Program-made: the position numbers and the translations under genes
Notes under the pieces: generated by a model
Databases searched by the model: none
The model's input: only the letters and a program-made list of their open reading frames with translations
What the model was told of the DNA's origin: nothing
Shown here: piece by piece, positions 63,766 to 64,000 of the stretch
How positions within the stretch are numbered: the stretch's first letter is position 1
Layout: the number at the start of each line of letters is the position of its first letter
Assembly (NCBI GenBank): GCA_023053575.1
Contig: JAKZAP010000007.1
Span: forward strand, 17,513,508-17,577,507
From: Branchinecta lynchi
Taxonomy: Eukaryota > Arthropoda > Branchiopoda > Anostraca > Branchinectidae
Reading direction: 5' to 3'
Length of the DNA: 64,000 bases

Positions 63766-64000
63766 CCGAAAGTTGCGGGATAAAATCGTACCCGAGGATA
63801 CTTTTTGCCTTTACTTCAAATGTATTCATCTCAATAGCGATCTTCCTCATCAAATTAAATTTTGGTTTCTTTGATTTTTTTTCCATGAGGCCCTGTCACT
63901 GGGGCCCTAGACCGTCTGCGAGGCTCCTATACTTCTGAATCTAATGCAAAGTCATTCCATATTTATTTATCACGGGTCAAGTTCGTTGTATAAATTTCAT
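63766..64000. other. No gene recognised
   Basis: Short unique tail; GTCACTGGGGCCCTAGACC near 63896 weakly recalls a degenerate transposon end. Confidence 0.4.

Noticed and set aside
1..64000. CRISPR arrays, bacterial operons, defence systems, rRNA genes
   Set aside because: No regularly spaced identical short repeats with unique spacers, no long adjacent coding frames and no rRNA-like conserved blocks; the tandem repeats seen are diverged and of eukaryotic transposon type.

Overview
The window looks like intergenic and intronic DNA from an animal genome, most likely a marine or freshwater invertebrate; I cannot name the species. Support for a eukaryote: no long open reading frames (the longest is 141 codons and unconvincing), short open stretches bounded by GT/AG splice consensus, AATAAA signals, tRNA-derived SINE-like sequences, non-LTR retrotransposon remnants, and many short inverted-repeat transposons with target-site duplications. 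There are no bacterial operons, ribosome binding sites or CRISPR arrays. A 100-base N gap lies at 15197-15296. Most element borders below are read by eye and good to about 10-20 bases, except where a target-site duplication fixes them.

Repeats occupy much of the sequence. I labelled the recurrent families A to G plus a hAT-type MITE. A (9 main copies) is about 0.3-1.0 kb, carries TGGGATCCCA palindromes near both ends and has a ~138 bp internal tandem unit. B (1-660, 13790-14766, 35943-37560, 62170-63156) has ~350-430 bp internal units and, in three copies, a hairpin terminus. C (11230-12515, 28681-30040, fragment 27195-27262) carries repeated GGGCAA..TGGGCCCA..TTGCCC palindromes. D, E and F are unclassified dispersed repeats. 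G has a conserved hairpin with a hammerhead-like core, and one copy sits in an A element with an 8 bp duplication. The hAT-type MITE (CAGGCCCGTATCCAGG / CCTGGATACGGCCTTG ends, ~170-190 bp, poly-G/C tracts) has exact or near-exact 8 bp duplications at five copies. Single elements include a 679 bp element with 49 bp inverted ends (55905-56583), a Harbinger-like MITE with TTA duplication (19198-19533) and a TA-flanked MITE (45594-45766).

Genes: the best host-gene signal is a set of plus-strand exon candidates between 22.5 and 62 kb (22517-22741, 23468-23713, 41479-41667, 46409-46558, 46955-46972, 61890-61976), all readable as phase 1-1 exons with lengths divisible by three, plus a candidate alternative last exon (46128-46306) followed by AATAAA. 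Together they would encode an acidic, Ser/Gly-rich and Cys-containing, probably secreted protein whose introns are swollen with transposons. I do not recognise the family; a divergent PDGF/VEGF-type cystine knot is one weak possibility. Other isolated exon candidates lie at 4555-4695 (+), 9878-10025 (-), 17931-18348 (+, a duplicated exon-like pair), 20569-20704 (-), 24352-24455 (-) and 59071-59138 (-). None of these can be confirmed without transcript data.
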